DNA of 64,000 nucleotides from positions 2,804,538-2,868,537 of the forward strand of contig VZTI01004803.1 in the NCBI GenBank assembly GCA_013397865.1, read 5' to 3'. Position 1 is the first letter of the stretch, and each line of letters starts with the position of its first letter. This DNA comes from Struthidea cinerea (Eukaryota; Chordata; Aves; Passeriformes; Corcoracidae). The notes under the pieces are model-generated. The model saw only the letters and a program-made list of their open reading frames with translations. It did no database searches and was not told the DNA's origin. The translations under genes were made by a program, and so were the position numbers. Below are positions 50,001-63,700 of this stretch, in pieces.

Positions 50001-53000
50001 GTAAGATGAAGAGGAAACGTTTATTTTGTTTCTTGGGAAGTTTAACAAGTTTAGGAGTAGGGACTAAATTAGACAAAATGTAAACAAAATCATTCAGGTA
50101 ACTTTAAATCTAAATTCTGGGTAAAAACATCAGGTTTGAATTTTCAAAATTAAATTTTCTGTTGAGATCCTTCTTGTTTACTGAATTAAAATTACATGGA
50201 AATATTACATTCCAAGGAATGAACATTCTTATGATAAATACCTATGAAATTTTTATAATGAATAACAAATACTTTTAATGTTCTTCCATTGTTCCAGAAC
50301 GGAAATATTCTAATAGAAAAAGTTGTATTTAAAACTATTATCTGCTAGGAGAAGCTTTGGGTTTTTTTAATAAAAAAAGGGAAACAAGAATAAGGAAACT
50401 ACTATATAAAGCTACCATAAAATAGCTCAAGTAGAACCTGGATGCCCCAACGAATATTTTGTAACACACATGCACAAAACTAGAACTAAAAGATGGTTAC
50501 ATCTGCAGCACTGCAGTAAAACTTTCTGCGCTTTATTCAGTTTTGTTCTGAAAAGTCCCAGGCTTTCTCCATTTCCCATGAGAAACTGTATTTCATAGCC
50601 CGTGGAAAGCTAAGCAAGTCTTTTCTGATACTCAGCAAAAATTTACCCTTACTAAAATTTGTCATGTTTTTCTGGTATAGCCTTTTAACCCCACAAATAT
50701 TTTCTTTTAAGCCAGGCAATCTTTAGAAATAGAAAGATAATTATCATGTTATCATTTCATTCTCACTCGAGGTAATATATTTTTTCATTCAGCTTTTCTT
50801 AAATTGAGATCACAGCTCTAAATATTATTTTCATTTCTTCAGCTTGTGGTGTGCTCACTTTTATTTGTCTATATTTTTGAGCACTGAAGGGATTAGAGCA
50901 GTGTCTAATGCACAAGGGACTGTTTCATCAAGGCTGTATAGAGATACACACTCGCCTCTTTTCCTGGTGATCTGATGCCTCTGCAAAATCTTTTTCCCTT
51001 GATCAAAAAAGGATCGATGTACAGTGTTGTATTACATGAGTTATTTTTCCTGTTATCATGGAGAGAAAGGGCTGGCTCATCATTCCTCCTAATTACCAGA
51101 TGTACATTGACTTCGGTGACTGTACTTGAGTGGGTAGGTTGGAAAGTGGTGTTGCTGTGGGTTAAAGAGAGCTATGCCTGCAATGGCTGTGCAGTAGACT
51201 CTGGGCATCATATTCTTCTCAGAAAATGGACAGAAAGTACCATGGGTTCGGTTTAATATTTGAAATTTAGCAGCTGAAATTATATTTCCTTCAACCTACA
51301 GCGATGAAAAGCAGTGAGTTAAATTGAAAATCTCTTCTGGGAAGATGTTAATGGTGACAGAGGATCTCATTGTACTCTCTGCAGTGTCTGTAGGAGAACT
51401 ACTGTGGTATTTGATTTCCCTCCGGAACTGGCTGAAAATGTGGTGGCTAACCTGATCAACCAAAAAATTGCACTGCTGGTTATTTTGTTTGATATTCCCC
51501 ATAACATCTATCCCAAACTAAAAGATGCTCCTTACATGGGAATAACTGAGAACTGTCCTAATTAGTGAGTCCTGATTTTTCTCAGCCCTCCTTCTGCTCT
51601 GTCCTATTGACCCAGATTCAAGTGTTAGCAGTAATAACAAATCTTACTCTCACTCTGACCATCAGCAGTGTGATGATCTGGAGTTTTACATGGGCATTGA
51701 CTCTGGAGTCTGAAACAGTGACAGTAGTTGGGGCAGAAACTCTGCCATAGCCATTGACTTGTTCCTGGAAATTAGGTAGCTGCTCTGAAATACAGACAGG
51801 CATTTGTCTCTCACAGGTTCTCATCTTTCATCAGGACTGCGACAGAGCTGTAGTGACAATTATTTTTCCTGCCTGATAGATTTCTTTCCAGTTTAATGTG
51901 TCAATGTGCTAACATTTGCGCTCAAGTTTTTTTGTGCAAGTAGTACTGGCTGCAGCAGTTTTGCTAGGGAAATGGGATGCACAGCTCTTCTAGTTCTAAA
52001 CTTTTTTTTTTTTTAATTTCCTTTATTGTTTTTATCATTTAAACTTGTATTACAGGAACTGAGATTTGAGAATTCAGGTGCAATAAAGACAGGAGGAGTT
52101 GCTTAAGTCAACTCTGCTGGCCAAATAACAACTGGGTCTTGCTAACAAACACCATTACTCTTAACTGGGATTAAAAAATTTTGCAATAAATTTTTGCACT
52201 TCACTATAAATAGTCTTGGCAAGGACAGAGCTGAAATGCATTGGAAAAAAAGCAAGTAACTGTAACTTCTCTGTGTAACATAGTTTAAATAACAAAAGTC
52301 TTAAGGCAATTGGAAAAGTGATGCCTTCTATTCTAAGCACAGGCATATTCATAATCCCAAATATATAAATTTAAAAAATATATTTCTATAAAATGTTATA
52401 TCTATAAAATATATATATGTAAAACTTGTATATATAAATTTAGGCTACTGTTTGTAAAAGTTCTACCTTTATGGACAAGTAGAACATAGGGAACTAGACA
52501 ATAAGAGAGGAAATGTTGAGAAAATACCATACATGAATGGGTCTTTACACTGCATCTGCAAAGAGATCTGAAATAGCAAAAAAAGAAAGGAAAGAGCAGC
52601 TTGGGATATAGTGCTGTAAGTGAAAAAAGCCTTCCTTCCTGTTATTTTCCTAAGGCACTCAGGGAGCCAAAGATATATATGTTCATTATCAGTAAGCAGA
52701 ATTAGATCAAGGATCTGTTTTCTTTTTTTCTGTTGACAAAAAAAACCCCACGCAACTATGAATTTTTGTTGGCTATTTGCGTACAAAAACAGTAATGTTG
52801 CCTAAAACAGCAGCTTGTCTGGAGCCCACACTTTCCCTAGAGTCTATAAATTGCTACAGTGGGAAATGAAACATTTCCAAGCTTATCAGTTTTTTCCTAA
52901 ATCTTGTCATTTTTTGGGTGATGTCCAGAAGGATTATCAAAGAGTCTTGGGTTATGTTAACATTCCCCCATGCATTCCTATGAGAAGTGGCCCTTCCAAG

Positions 53001-56000
53001 GCAGTTCAATAAACAGATAAATCAAGGGAAGACATTCATAGGCATATCAACAGTGGGATATTTAATATAAGTTACAACTTCCTCTCTTCACACTAGCAAG
53101 CTGTTAATAGCATTCGATTCTTCTGCTGCAAAATTATACATTAATTTTTAAAGGATAGCTCTAGACAAGTGAAAAATTGGCAACGTACCACTCCACAAAT
53201 TTATTTTTAAATTGTTTTCCCAGTTGCAGGTCCCGTTGCATCATATTTTAATAAATATATCATTCAAATTAGCAAGAGTCGTATGAAAGTAAATTGGGTT
53301 TTGAACAGGAGAATTCAAATGACAAAAATTGGCTAGGTTGCTGCTTGTTTTTTGTTCAGCTCACCTTTACAAAATGACCATATGTTATATCTTCATTTCT
53401 TGGCAACTGCAGAGTTGCATGCAGATACAGTCCTTCTGTTGATACTCTTTTTTCATTGTCGTGCTTCTGTCTAGAGGCGTCATTTTGTGAACAGCTGTAA
53501 TGTTGTTATTAAAAGCAATACATATATTTTAAAACAAAATAGTAGACATATGTGCCTACTGTCAATGCAAGCAAGTCTATCTAAATGTCATGTCGAGTGT
53601 TGCAATGGCTGGAAAACAAAGCTGCTTTCTCCCATTTGCATTTCTGAAACCAATTTTGTGCAGGCTTACAATCTGTCTGCTTCAGAAAACCTATTCTGGG
53701 AGATGCTCAGGTATGAACTTGGCACACATAACTAGGGATACAGAACTTGATTCTTCACTGCCTTGATCCCTTTATGACCATTTACCCCTGCAGAAAATAG
53801 GTAGAAAACACAACTGTTCATTTTCAGTAATATGGCACATTCATCTTTCCTAAGTGATGACACAAGATACAACGGTTTAAGTAATGAAGAATGTTCTATT
53901 TGATACTTTTATTAGAAGGGTTTGGCTGTTCTAGCACTAGCTTTAGCTAAAACTCTGGTATCATAATGGCATGGTTTCTAGTAGTCATGATCAAGTACAA
54001 TAAGGCTGTGATCTTTCAAACCTACTTTTAAAACCTGAAAAATTATATTGGCTTTAAGATCAGATTATATTTTTTATATTCTTGTTTATGATTGTCAAAG
54101 AGATTTTGATTAGAAGAACATTATTTTCTGATTGAGTAGTAAAATGCCTAAAAAGCCTCATGTTTTTGGACCATTAACAGCTATGAAATGATTATAAATT
54201 TATGTTACAATTTATTTTTTAATTTATTTTAAATTTTGTCCTGCCTATCAAACTAATGAAGTCAAATGTTGGTTACATGTGCAAATGCAAATTCTGGCTG
54301 CTAGAGTGTAAAATGAACATCTGCATTGTAGATTCACAAATTCCATATAGGAATGAAAATATCATTTGGTAAATTTTCAAATCACCATAAATCTTATATT
54401 TCCAAGAGCAAATGGAAATGGGAGTTGTGCAACTGGTTTGAAAGTAACTCTGTGGGTTTTGCTATCACCAGACACAACCTGAGGATCACCAACAGAAACT
54501 TCCTTCCTAAGACAGGACCTGACAAAACTGTTTCTCCACATCTCCATGTTCAAATGTGCAGCTGGAAGAGTTTGGCATCTTCGCAGGCAAACATAAATAA
54601 AACCTTATGATGACTGTTTCTAGAATAAATGGCCTTCCTCTGAGAATCCTCAAGAATGCATTTGCTTCTGTGTTACAGTATCCTTATTAGTGGATCCCTG
54701 ACTTAGAGAAAACTCTGGATGAAGGTAACCATAAGAGATGAAACTGAGGTGAAAAAAAAACCCAAACATTTTTAGACTCAAAAACTGTTTTGGTTTTGCC
54801 CTTTGAAAATTCTCAGACATAAGTTTAACAGCATGTGGTTTTATTTCCTTTAGCGTATGTTAAGTTTTTAGACCCCCTCCCCTGTATAAATCTGGCATAT
54901 CAAACCACAATTTGCCTTGTCAGCTCCTATGAGTGAAATCTATTGCAGTTACAGAGCTGTCCTGCTTTTGCCTTTGTAGCAACTTTCAGACCACAATAAC
55001 AATCATCAGTTTAAAGCAGGCAGATCCATTACATCTCCTCTGTTCCTACAACCCCACATTAAGCTAATATTATCTATTTCCCAAGTGAAAAAAAGCCCTT
55101 CCAGTCCTATCAATTATTAATTCCTTGCTTGCAGCTAATGTTTTGTTTGAATTATTTAAATGCATCTTCATTTATCAATAAACATAAAATGTTAAACAAA
55201 GAATACTGATGAAGGGCATTATTTAAGCCGTAACATTTTATGAGATTATTTCCAGCGCCTTTTTTGATTTATTAGCACAATATGTTTTATAATTATTTTT
55301 CCATTTCTAAAAAGAAAACAAACTAAGAAACACCATGTTTCTGAGTATCATCAAGAGGTTTGGAGGCTTGCTGAGTGCTTTCAGGAATCTTATATTTTGG
55401 ACTTTTTTCTCAAAAAAAAAAAAAGCAATTTTCCAATGTATCTGCTGGGAAAATTCAAGAAAGGGTTAAAATATAAGATGCCTGTGATTTATTATGAGAA
55501 TAACAGTTACTGACCTTCACTTTATCCTCTGTTTCTTTTTTTCCAATTCCATCACTGAATCAGAAACATACTGAAAATCATGTCTATTGTTAAAATACTT
55601 GAAACTAAAACATTCGAGGTGAAAGAACAGTAAGTGATCCATTGTTATAATTATCTTCCTGTGCCTGTCATGGTTTTAAAAGAAGAACAGAAATAGTCAG
55701 GTAAGAGAAATAAAATCAACATAATAATATTAATGAATTATTTCAAGCTACCTCTGTCAATTTAAACAACACCTGATAAACTATGGAGCATTCTTAGAAT
55801 TACTGTCTCTTCTTTCTCCTGGTTTCTAATAAAGTCAAAATAACATTCAATTAATATCACAGGCATATGAAAGTGACATTTCTTGAAGCTAAAATGATAC
55901 TTAAGACCAGCCAAATTTTATCGGATGTCCATTGTATGCCTTTACCTTCAGGTGTATAATTTTCTCTGCTGCTGCAAAACCACTCAGAAGCTCAGAGAAA

Positions 56001-57321
56001 ATCCTATACCAGAGATTTTTAACAAAAATACTTTCAAAAGTCTCTTCTTTTTTCTGTAATAGATAATATTGAGGTATTTCTGTGGTGATCCAGATTATGC
56101 AATGAATAGATATCTATGCTCTTGACAGAAATATTAACCTTCCCAGCTTATCACAAATCTCATTCATTGAAAAAGCTCCTTTTGAGTAATTGCTTATGAC
56201 CATTTGATAGGATCTCAGTAAAGATGTCAGCCATGATCTTATTGTATCTTATTGTACTTATAAAAAGTGCTTTCCCAGAGGGTTATCAGACAAGACAGAC
56301 AAAAGTTTGAAGTCAGGAAATTTTAACTGACCAGTTTTACGATAAGCAGCTAAGGTACAGAAGTCATTAATAATTTTGCTAATTATTAGTATATAGTTTT
56401 GCTGATTAAAAGTATAGTAGGAAGAATCTCTTGTGGTAATAGGCTGTAGTATTGGGTTCCAACATTGTTGATGGCTCCAAACTACATTAATGACATTTAA
56501 CTTTGTGCAACTGTTGTTTCCCACCTTGCCTTCCCATGAGATTAAAATTTATGTGCATAATTGGATTATAAAGAACAAAAAAAAATCCAAAAGTCTGAAA
56601 AATGATCCTAAATTACAGGATGACAGAGAGAATTTCCAAATTTTTTAAAAGTACAATGATTTTGCTTCCAGTTACCAAAGCAGATCAAACTGTGTTGCTG
56701 CTGCATTGAATGGAGCAACAACCTGTCAGATGCAAAATCTGATAATTCATACTAAATACAGTTTTATTAGTTTGCTGTAAAAATCTTTCAGATTAGTCTA
56801 CAGCAGATTTTGGTGTGGACAACAAATTTTGAGACTAATATACTGTAGAAAAACTAGTTCAACATGGGTGCTCTCTACACCTATGGTGTCTACGAATATG
56901 AACCAAGATTGCAGAACTGCAGACCCAGAGATACAGTTTGTGCTGCTACAAGCTGATTACTGCACTGAAACTTGTTCATTCAAAGAAAGTATAAATATGG
57001 GGTCTTTACTAAAACTTAGGTGTTTTGAGCTTCCAAGTACAGTTACAGAACTAACTTAATTTCTAACACTGAAATGCTTTGATAACGGATATCTCTAGAA
57101 GATTAAATTTATTAAAGCTACAGATCAAAATGAATTTTTTTAATAGAACATAGAGGATTTGTAGCATAATAGCAGTATTTTTTTTCTTGGGAAAAATACT
57201 GGTTATAGCCCAAATATATTTAGTATATCTGGTAACGTGCAGGTAACACTTCAGAGAAAAAAATGTGCAGGAGATTATACTAGAAAATTGTATCTTTTCT
57301 ATAGGTAATTTGAATCATACA
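47001..57321. other. AT-rich DNA without recognised gene
   Basis: Over 10 kb, no repeat family, RNA gene or convincing ORF was recognised. The longest ORFs are about 105 codons (49490-49801 plus, 52469-52786 minus) and look like chance. A 9-bp perfect inverted repeat (TATACTCAT-ATA-ATGAGTATA) lies at 48105-48125. The block around 54830-55330 looks like conserved regulatory DNA by eye. Poly-T runs occur near 52003 and a poly-A run near 55412. Confidence 0.6.
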
Positions 57322-57425
57322 CCCATGGAAATATTGATTGAAAGGAACTGCTGGAAGTGTAGTCCAATTTACTGTTCAAAGTGAGATTTTCATCATTGTC
57401 TTGGAGTTTTGCAACTTTCCATGGA
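57322..57425 (-). repeat. Probable old CR1 LINE 3' end
   Basis: The plus strand reads GATTGAAAGGAACTGCTGGA, AGTGTAGTCCAATTTACTGT, TCAAAGTGAG and GGAGTTTTGCAACTTTCCAT. This follows, with many changes, the antisense CR1 3' end as I recall it (GGTTGGAAGGGACCTCTGGA ... TCTAGTCCAACC ... GCTCAAAGCAGGG ... GGGTTTTGAATATCTCCA). The terminal tail repeat is not preserved. This is an old fragment and the family assignment is less sure than for the other CR1 copies. Confidence 0.55.
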
Positions 57426-57695
57426 ATATAAATGTTAGATGAGATTAGGGATACAGTGGATCTATACAGTGCTTTAAGTAGAAAGGTGGTTTACTCTTTT
57501 TGTTTCATTGTTTTTCTTATTCATTCTGATATTTCAGTTTTCTATTTCCTTCTTTGGACTGTTCTCCATTAACAACTGGTTTTGAGCGCTGCTGACAACC
57601 TCAGCAGAGGGCTGCAATACCTTGTTAAACTCAGTGCTGCACTGAATGAGCAAGACTGTAAGGAGAAGGTCCTTCTCTATTGTCTAAGTCCCCCA

Positions 57696-57772
57696 TACCC
57701 TACCCTAACCTACCCTACCCTACCCTACCCTACCCTACCCTACCACACCACACCACACCACACCACACCACA
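57696..57772 (+). repeat. Compound microsatellite (CCCTA)n-(CCACA)n
   Basis: About ten CCCTA units (57696-57744), with one CCTAA variant near the start, run directly into about six CCACA units (to 57772). The plus-strand ORF 57582-57815 reads Pro/Thr/Tyr/His repeats from it and is not a gene. Confidence 0.95.
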
Positions 57773-60657
57773 TGCAACAACTGGTTACATAGGATGTGTC
57801 TGTTTTGAATTATAACCCATAACATAACAATACAGCAGAAGTCAGTGCTGAAGATTCTTATGGAAGGCATATCTGGGAAGCTGTCCCCTCTCTTGGTGTG
57901 CAAGGGTGTTCAGAGCACCATTTGCACACGACTCCCAAACTCCTCCTAGGCACCAGTGAGCATCACCACAGTTTTGATTCCATTCCCAGAAATACTAATA
58001 TCCCACATCAATATTTCCTGGAACAGGACCACAATGTTGAAAAGCTGACTGGCTGTTGCTGTAGGCAATAACTCACAGAAAATGCAAAGCAGAGAGTTAG
58101 CGTACCTGCAAGTGTGGGCATGGGAGCAGGATGTGGGCACCCTCCCGTCTCCACCAGAATGTAGCATGTCAATAGATTCATGCCTACTCCTATTTAAAAA
58201 GCTTTTTGGTGTTATTTATCAATTTACATAACTCTTTAAAACCATGGTACAGTAGTTAATTCCTATATTACAGTGAAATTCCTACCTATGGAAGTACATA
58301 TTTCAGCCACATTAATATCACATTAGCTCATTGTGATTAATGTTATTGCAATGAATGAATTAATAATGATTTGTCTCTTTACCAAGTTGGGGTTTTTTTT
58401 ACCTTGACATGAAGAGGATCCATGGTATTGATTATCACAAATATAATGGATTGATTCATCATTTATGGGAAAAGAGGCTGCTCTTCCCATAAAGCTCATT
58501 CTTTTATTGCTTTTCTGTGTTGGTTTTTTTCTTTCCCTCTTTTCTTCAGTAGATATATTATCTTTGGCAGGAATTCAAACCATCTATGGATCATTCCTAG
58601 GAGTCAACTTAGCTTCAAGTACTGTAACTTCAATGTGTGCTGTGAGAATGAATGGAACTCAGATGACTAAGTTGTCACATATAAACTGTCAGGAAAGGAG
58701 ATGGTTCTCCTGGATAATGAAGGGTAGGCATTAATGGCTGCTCCCTGTAGAGTGAGATTAGGTTCTTTACAGCTGTTTAATTGTGGATAAAGGTGAGCAA
58801 CTAGCATATGTTGTGATGCCCATGTATGCAGCAGCAGGATGAATTCCAGTGCTGCTGCTTTTGCCCAGTTGAAGGGTAGGGTCCATGTCCTCAGTGAAAA
58901 GTGAAGTTTCTGAAATCAATCTCACGATTGATACTAGACTCTTAAGTATAAATACACCATGTATGTGATTCTATTCTTATGTGTTCCTTTGTTACTAAGC
59001 ACTTGGGCTTTTCATCACAGCATTTTGTGATTACCTTAGAATTGGTAGTTTTGCCACTGTTTGTTTCTACTCTTTATTTAATGCTAAAAAATAGAAGAGA
59101 TTATTCAATATTTTGGTTTCCTTTTCTGTCTTTATTTTTGTAAAGACTTGATGGCTAAATCAAAGTTGCAAGAGTACAGTGGAGCACAAACCAATAAAGA
59201 AGGACTAATTTGTCGTATAAAATAGTACAGCTTTCCTAGCACTTTCCTTGTGATGCAAAAAAGGTCACTCACTCTATCCCTTATAATCTTCTCTATATTG
59301 GAAAAGCAGTTGTTTTAGTCTCAGTGATCATGCCAGTTGATGCAGTCTGGAGCCTCCAGATGTGGAAATGCTAGAAAAGTAGGCAAAGGCATCACAGTGG
59401 CATTCAACTACTCACTGCAGTCACACTGCCTTGTGTCCTACTTTTGTAAGGGTCTGTGATAGAGGGGCAAATTTTTAATGCTGATGTCCATTGTGACAGT
59501 AGGATATTATCAACAGCACACTTAAGGTATACATTTACATGATTGATGTTTTAAATATTTTGCTCTTCTGACTCGAATGATTTAAATGTCACTCCTTCCT
59601 CAAGGTGCTGATGAGAATTTAATGTTTTACAATCAGATGATACTGAGGGTAATTTCTCAGTGAGAAAAAATTGTAAGTGTACTATTATTTAAATATGAAA
59701 TATAAACTAAACAAAAATAATAGATCCTTCCAAAATATTGACTTTGGATGATATCATATTCTCTTGCTGTTTCTTAAGATTTTCTTTTCTGAAGTCCACC
59801 ACATGCTGATAAAAATTCCTAATATGATCTACTGATAAGTAGACATTGATGTTATACTTTGCATATAAAAACTGACTTTCCCCACTTATTTTTCCTGATT
59901 TATATAGGGAATCTTTTTAAATATTTTGCAGCTACACAAAAAAACCCCAAATATTGGTAGTATCATAAATTCCAAAGGGGACTTCCTGTGAAATTTCCAC
60001 ATCTCTGAAGTTCAAAAATTAAAATAAAATATGACTAGAGGAAGTTTAATTTTCATTTTGTTTCCAAAAGTCAGAAAACCACGTTTCACTGCAAATGAAC
60101 ATTTCTCTGATGAAGAGGGTCATAGTAAGGGCACTGCCATCTCGAAATGAGACTTTAGAAATTCATTGAAAACCTATATATTAACAATAAACCAAACCAT
60201 ATGAATTTTTCTTTGAAGGTCCAGTTGATCTTCAAGCTCTGAGTCTAGAGTTTGTTTGCAATTACATTCTTCATTATTTGAAATTAATATCATCTAGCAC
60301 CTATAAATGAAAATTCAATCCATAATTTTGATGCCTGATTAACAAACAATTTCAAAATCACTTTTCAGTGCAACATCAAGTGTTATGGCAAGTGAATTCT
60401 GTTAACACAGTGTTCACACTGTTCCCAAGTCTTTCTTCAAACCTTTTGAGAAGAGTTCGTTTAATCAAGTTCTCAAAAAGGAGGATCATGTAACAGTCTC
60501 AGGTACATCCATATAAGTAAGTCCAGATTGACACCTCTGGATATACTTATTGTTGGGAATCCACTTTGAAATTAATGAGAAAGGCATGAGAGTCTTCTCT
60601 TCCACTAATTACTCACCCTCTCCTAACCTCTTCTTGTCCAAAATTATATAAAATTGC
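57773..60657. other. AT-rich DNA without recognised gene
   Basis: No gene, RNA or repeat was recognised. The ORF at 58465-58734 (plus, 89 codons) starts with a hydrophobic stretch made from a T-rich run and is probably chance. The interval 58250-58390 is rich in TAAT cores and is listed as a possible conserved element. Confidence 0.62.
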
Positions 60658-60798
60658 CAGAATCACAGAATATTCTGAGTTGGAAGGGACTCGCTAGGAC
60701 CATTGAGTCCAGCTCTTAAGTGAACGGCCCGTATGGGAACCAAACCCATGATCTTGATGTTATTAGCACCGTGCTCTAACCAATTGAGCCAGTCCCAG
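60658..60798 (-). repeat. tRNA-Ile-derived SINE with CR1-like tail (TguSINE1-like)
   Basis: On the minus strand the element starts at about 60797 with a tRNA-like head of about 73 nt. A-box-like TGGCTCAATTGG is followed by an anticodon region TGCTAATAAC (AAT, isoleucine), then B-box GGTTTGGTTCC and an acceptor-side GGGCCGTTCA near 60722-60731. The remaining 65 nt (60658-60724) match the CR1 3' end in antisense: AATCACAGAATATTCTGAGT, TTGGAAGGGACTCGCTAGGA, CATTGAGTCCAGCTCTTAAG. This head-plus-tail plan is that of the bird SINE that borrows CR1 machinery through its tail. It has no coding capacity. Target-site duplications are not evident. Confidence 0.85.
60725..60797 (-). pseudogene. tRNA-Ile(AAT)-like SINE head
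   Basis: The 73-nt segment keeps the linear order of tRNA-Ile: D-arm with A box, AAT anticodon in a CTAATAA loop, and T-arm with B box. Stems carry mismatches and no CCA or terminator-flanked independent gene structure is seen. Because a CR1-like tail is joined directly, this is the promoter head of a SINE rather than a functional tRNA gene. Confidence 0.75.
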
Positions 60799-63700
60799 GG
60801 TCACTTAACAGTTAATGTGCAGACTCCTCAGTACAAATACAGAAATGCATCAAACACATGTTCAGTGATAGGAAGGAAAAACTTTGCAGCTCGCCTCTCC
60901 TCCACATTTTACACTGCACAAATGATTAAAATCCACTTGCCTCTAATGAACTTTTTAGTTGTTTTTCATGGTCTTGTGTTTAGAAGGGAAGGGAAGGGAA
61001 AGTGTTAGAAAATTACTAGTCTTTTTGAGCAAGACTTATTAGCCCTATTTCTGGTGAAAAGGCTTAGTGTAAGCCCTGCAGAAGTCTCAAGGTGTAGTCT
61101 AGAGCAGTGATCTCCATTCTTCCCTGGCCTGTATGCAACTCTGCTTGAAAACCAATATGGTGTGAAAACCACTTATCTTTTACTTGTCAGGCTGAAATGC
61201 AGTGGCAGTGACCCCATGGGACTGTTAGCAACATCAGAGGATGGTGGTTGGCAATTATTTTTTTATTTGCTTTTAGTGGGGGGTTGTGGGATTTTTGTTG
61301 TTTGGTTGGTTGGTTGGTTTGTTTTGTTACTCTCGGGGAGTTGCTTGTTTTGGTTTTGTTTTGCTTTTCTATGTGAACTTTGGCTTTTGAACACCATTTT
61401 CATAGGAGGATGCTTATCTATTAACTGTGCTATTTTTTGAGAGCCAAAAATTCTTTCTCTTTACCTAGAATGTCATCAGATTTCAAAATCAATTAAACTT
61501 ACAATAAAATCTTGGGCTTTTCCCTTAATTTGGCAATATTTTAGTTCCTGCTTTTTCTATAAACATTTTCAGTTGGATTGTTTAATCTCCATGGCTAAAA
61601 GAAATCAAGGAAACCATCTCTTCACCTCTTCTGTCTCACAGCAACTAGAGATTACATTTAGGATTACATAGAGTCAACGCTGATGGTTGATGTTGATGCT
61701 GTTCTTTCAGCCACAGAGTCGGCCTGAACTACCTGGAAAGAGGCTACCATTTCAGTATGAACTGTAGAATGTACTCCACAAATATCTTGGAGTAAATTCT
61801 AACCTCCACCTGGGAGAATATTGGGGCAAAAAATGACTACACAATTCCAGGAAGAACCCAAAGCTAAGAAAAGATAAATGGCTGAGGTGTCTTTGAAGCA
61901 AAATATCTGGAAAGCAGCACTACATCAGGACATAATGTGAAGCTACAAAACAGCCCGTCAGCAGTCTCAAACATCCAGTATCTACTGCAGCATGCAACTT
62001 GAGAGACTCTTACATCATCATCTTGCTTTATTTACACACTGTAACCTGATTGCTCATGAAAAGTGACAGGAGCCCGTGATATGTGGATTGTCTCTTTCTT
62101 CATGGGAATAGTCAAATGAAGACTCCTCTGCAAAAGAAAAGAAAAATTTGCAAGCCACAGCCTAGTACATAATCTTCCTAGGACATAATCTTTCCTGACA
62201 GAAGAGGTTTTTGAAAGACTATGGTCTCTCTAAAATAAACAAAAATACAAATGCCAAAGGCAAATGGCAATATTCTGACGTTATTTTGTCTTGATTCTTC
62301 TAAGACATCATTCAGTCTAAATACTTTCATTGAATGATTCTTTTAAGACTCTTTTATTTTACACCACAGTTCTCTTCCTTAAATGTTAAAGAAATTTTAT
62401 ATTATGTATAAACAATACTTTTCTATTTTTTGATTGAGGAATTTCTTAATTTTTTCAGGATAAGTACTAAAAAAATCCTTTATCTTGGATTTTATTTATT
62501 ACACAAACCTGGAAACCTATTTTTGGAAATTCCAGCAAATCTGGATTTTTGAATCATATTGCTCCACATATGGTATTAATTTATCTTTGTCTTGCCTTCA
62601 TGAAACACAGAAACAGATGTTGGACATTTCTGCTTTTTAAAAGGCCTCTGATCTTACAAAGATTCTTTCCAGGAATAGGCAGAAAGAAGTTTTTAAGCTA
62701 CAGATCATTTACAAGATTGTTTCTGATGAAGTTTGTTTTGTTAGCAAAATGGATTTCATCCTTTTTTCAGATATTTTGATTTCCCATTGAACTTACACTG
62801 GAAAAAAAAATGTTTAAAAGTTGTCCTTTCTGTAGATCAGATTAAAACAGACATGGGATTGGAGTCCTGACCTATATTCATGAGTTTAATTGCTGTAGTG
62901 TACTTTAACTTCTTACAGATGTCTGATTTAAATGGTTAACCTTTACTGGCCATCTTTACTAATATGACCTTATCTCTTCAGATTCTGATTCTTAAAGTGG
63001 ATGTTTAAAATAATTGTTGAAAGGTTAGATTTTCTTATGCATTTCGTGTGATTTCAGAGGAGGTATTGACCAAGCCTCATCAATATACATGGATTGATTT
63101 GTGTGGTGTGGCCAAGCCAAAATAACTGTAAATCCATCTGAATCAGCCAGATGAGACCTGCATACAGCTGGTTTATATTCAACAAGGCAGTACAAAGCAG
63201 CTGGAATTTATTGGTCAACCTGACCTACTATTTATTCGTAATTTATGTAGTGCAAGGCACATGTTATGTGGGTGTGTATCAGCAGATAGATACATATGCC
63301 AAACTTGCACACAGGTGCTATACAGACCATTTGTAATGTGGACAGAGAAAAAAAGGGATGCACCATTTGCTTCTCAACTAACTTGAATTAATAACATCAG
63401 GGAAGAGGGCCTAACAACTTAATTGCACACCTTTTCTCATGCATAATCTACAAGACTTAAGAACAAGTATAAGGAAGGATTATTCTGTACCGAGAAAAAC
63501 AGATACTGTGCATCATACAAACATTTTACAATTATAAGCTAAATAGCTTCAGTAGATTCTGCTCTAGATTTTTTCCATGTATGTATGGGCAAAGTGATTA
63601 TAAAAATCCATCTTGAGAAGACCCTGTTCACTAGAGATAAAAACCTTTGAAGTCATTTTACAGGATAGCTACACTAGTTTTTCATATAATTATTAGCCAT

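Noticed and set aside
57582..57815. 77-codon ORF with Pro/Thr/Tyr repeats
   Set aside because: It is a direct reading of the CCCTA/CCACA microsatellite.
60725..60797. Functional tRNA-Ile gene
   Set aside because: Stem mismatches and the directly joined CR1-like tail mark it as a SINE head.
61100..61130. hAT-like terminal inverted repeat start (CAGTGATCTCCATTCTTCCC)
   Set aside because: No matching inverted end or 8-bp duplication was found nearby, and the similarity is too short.
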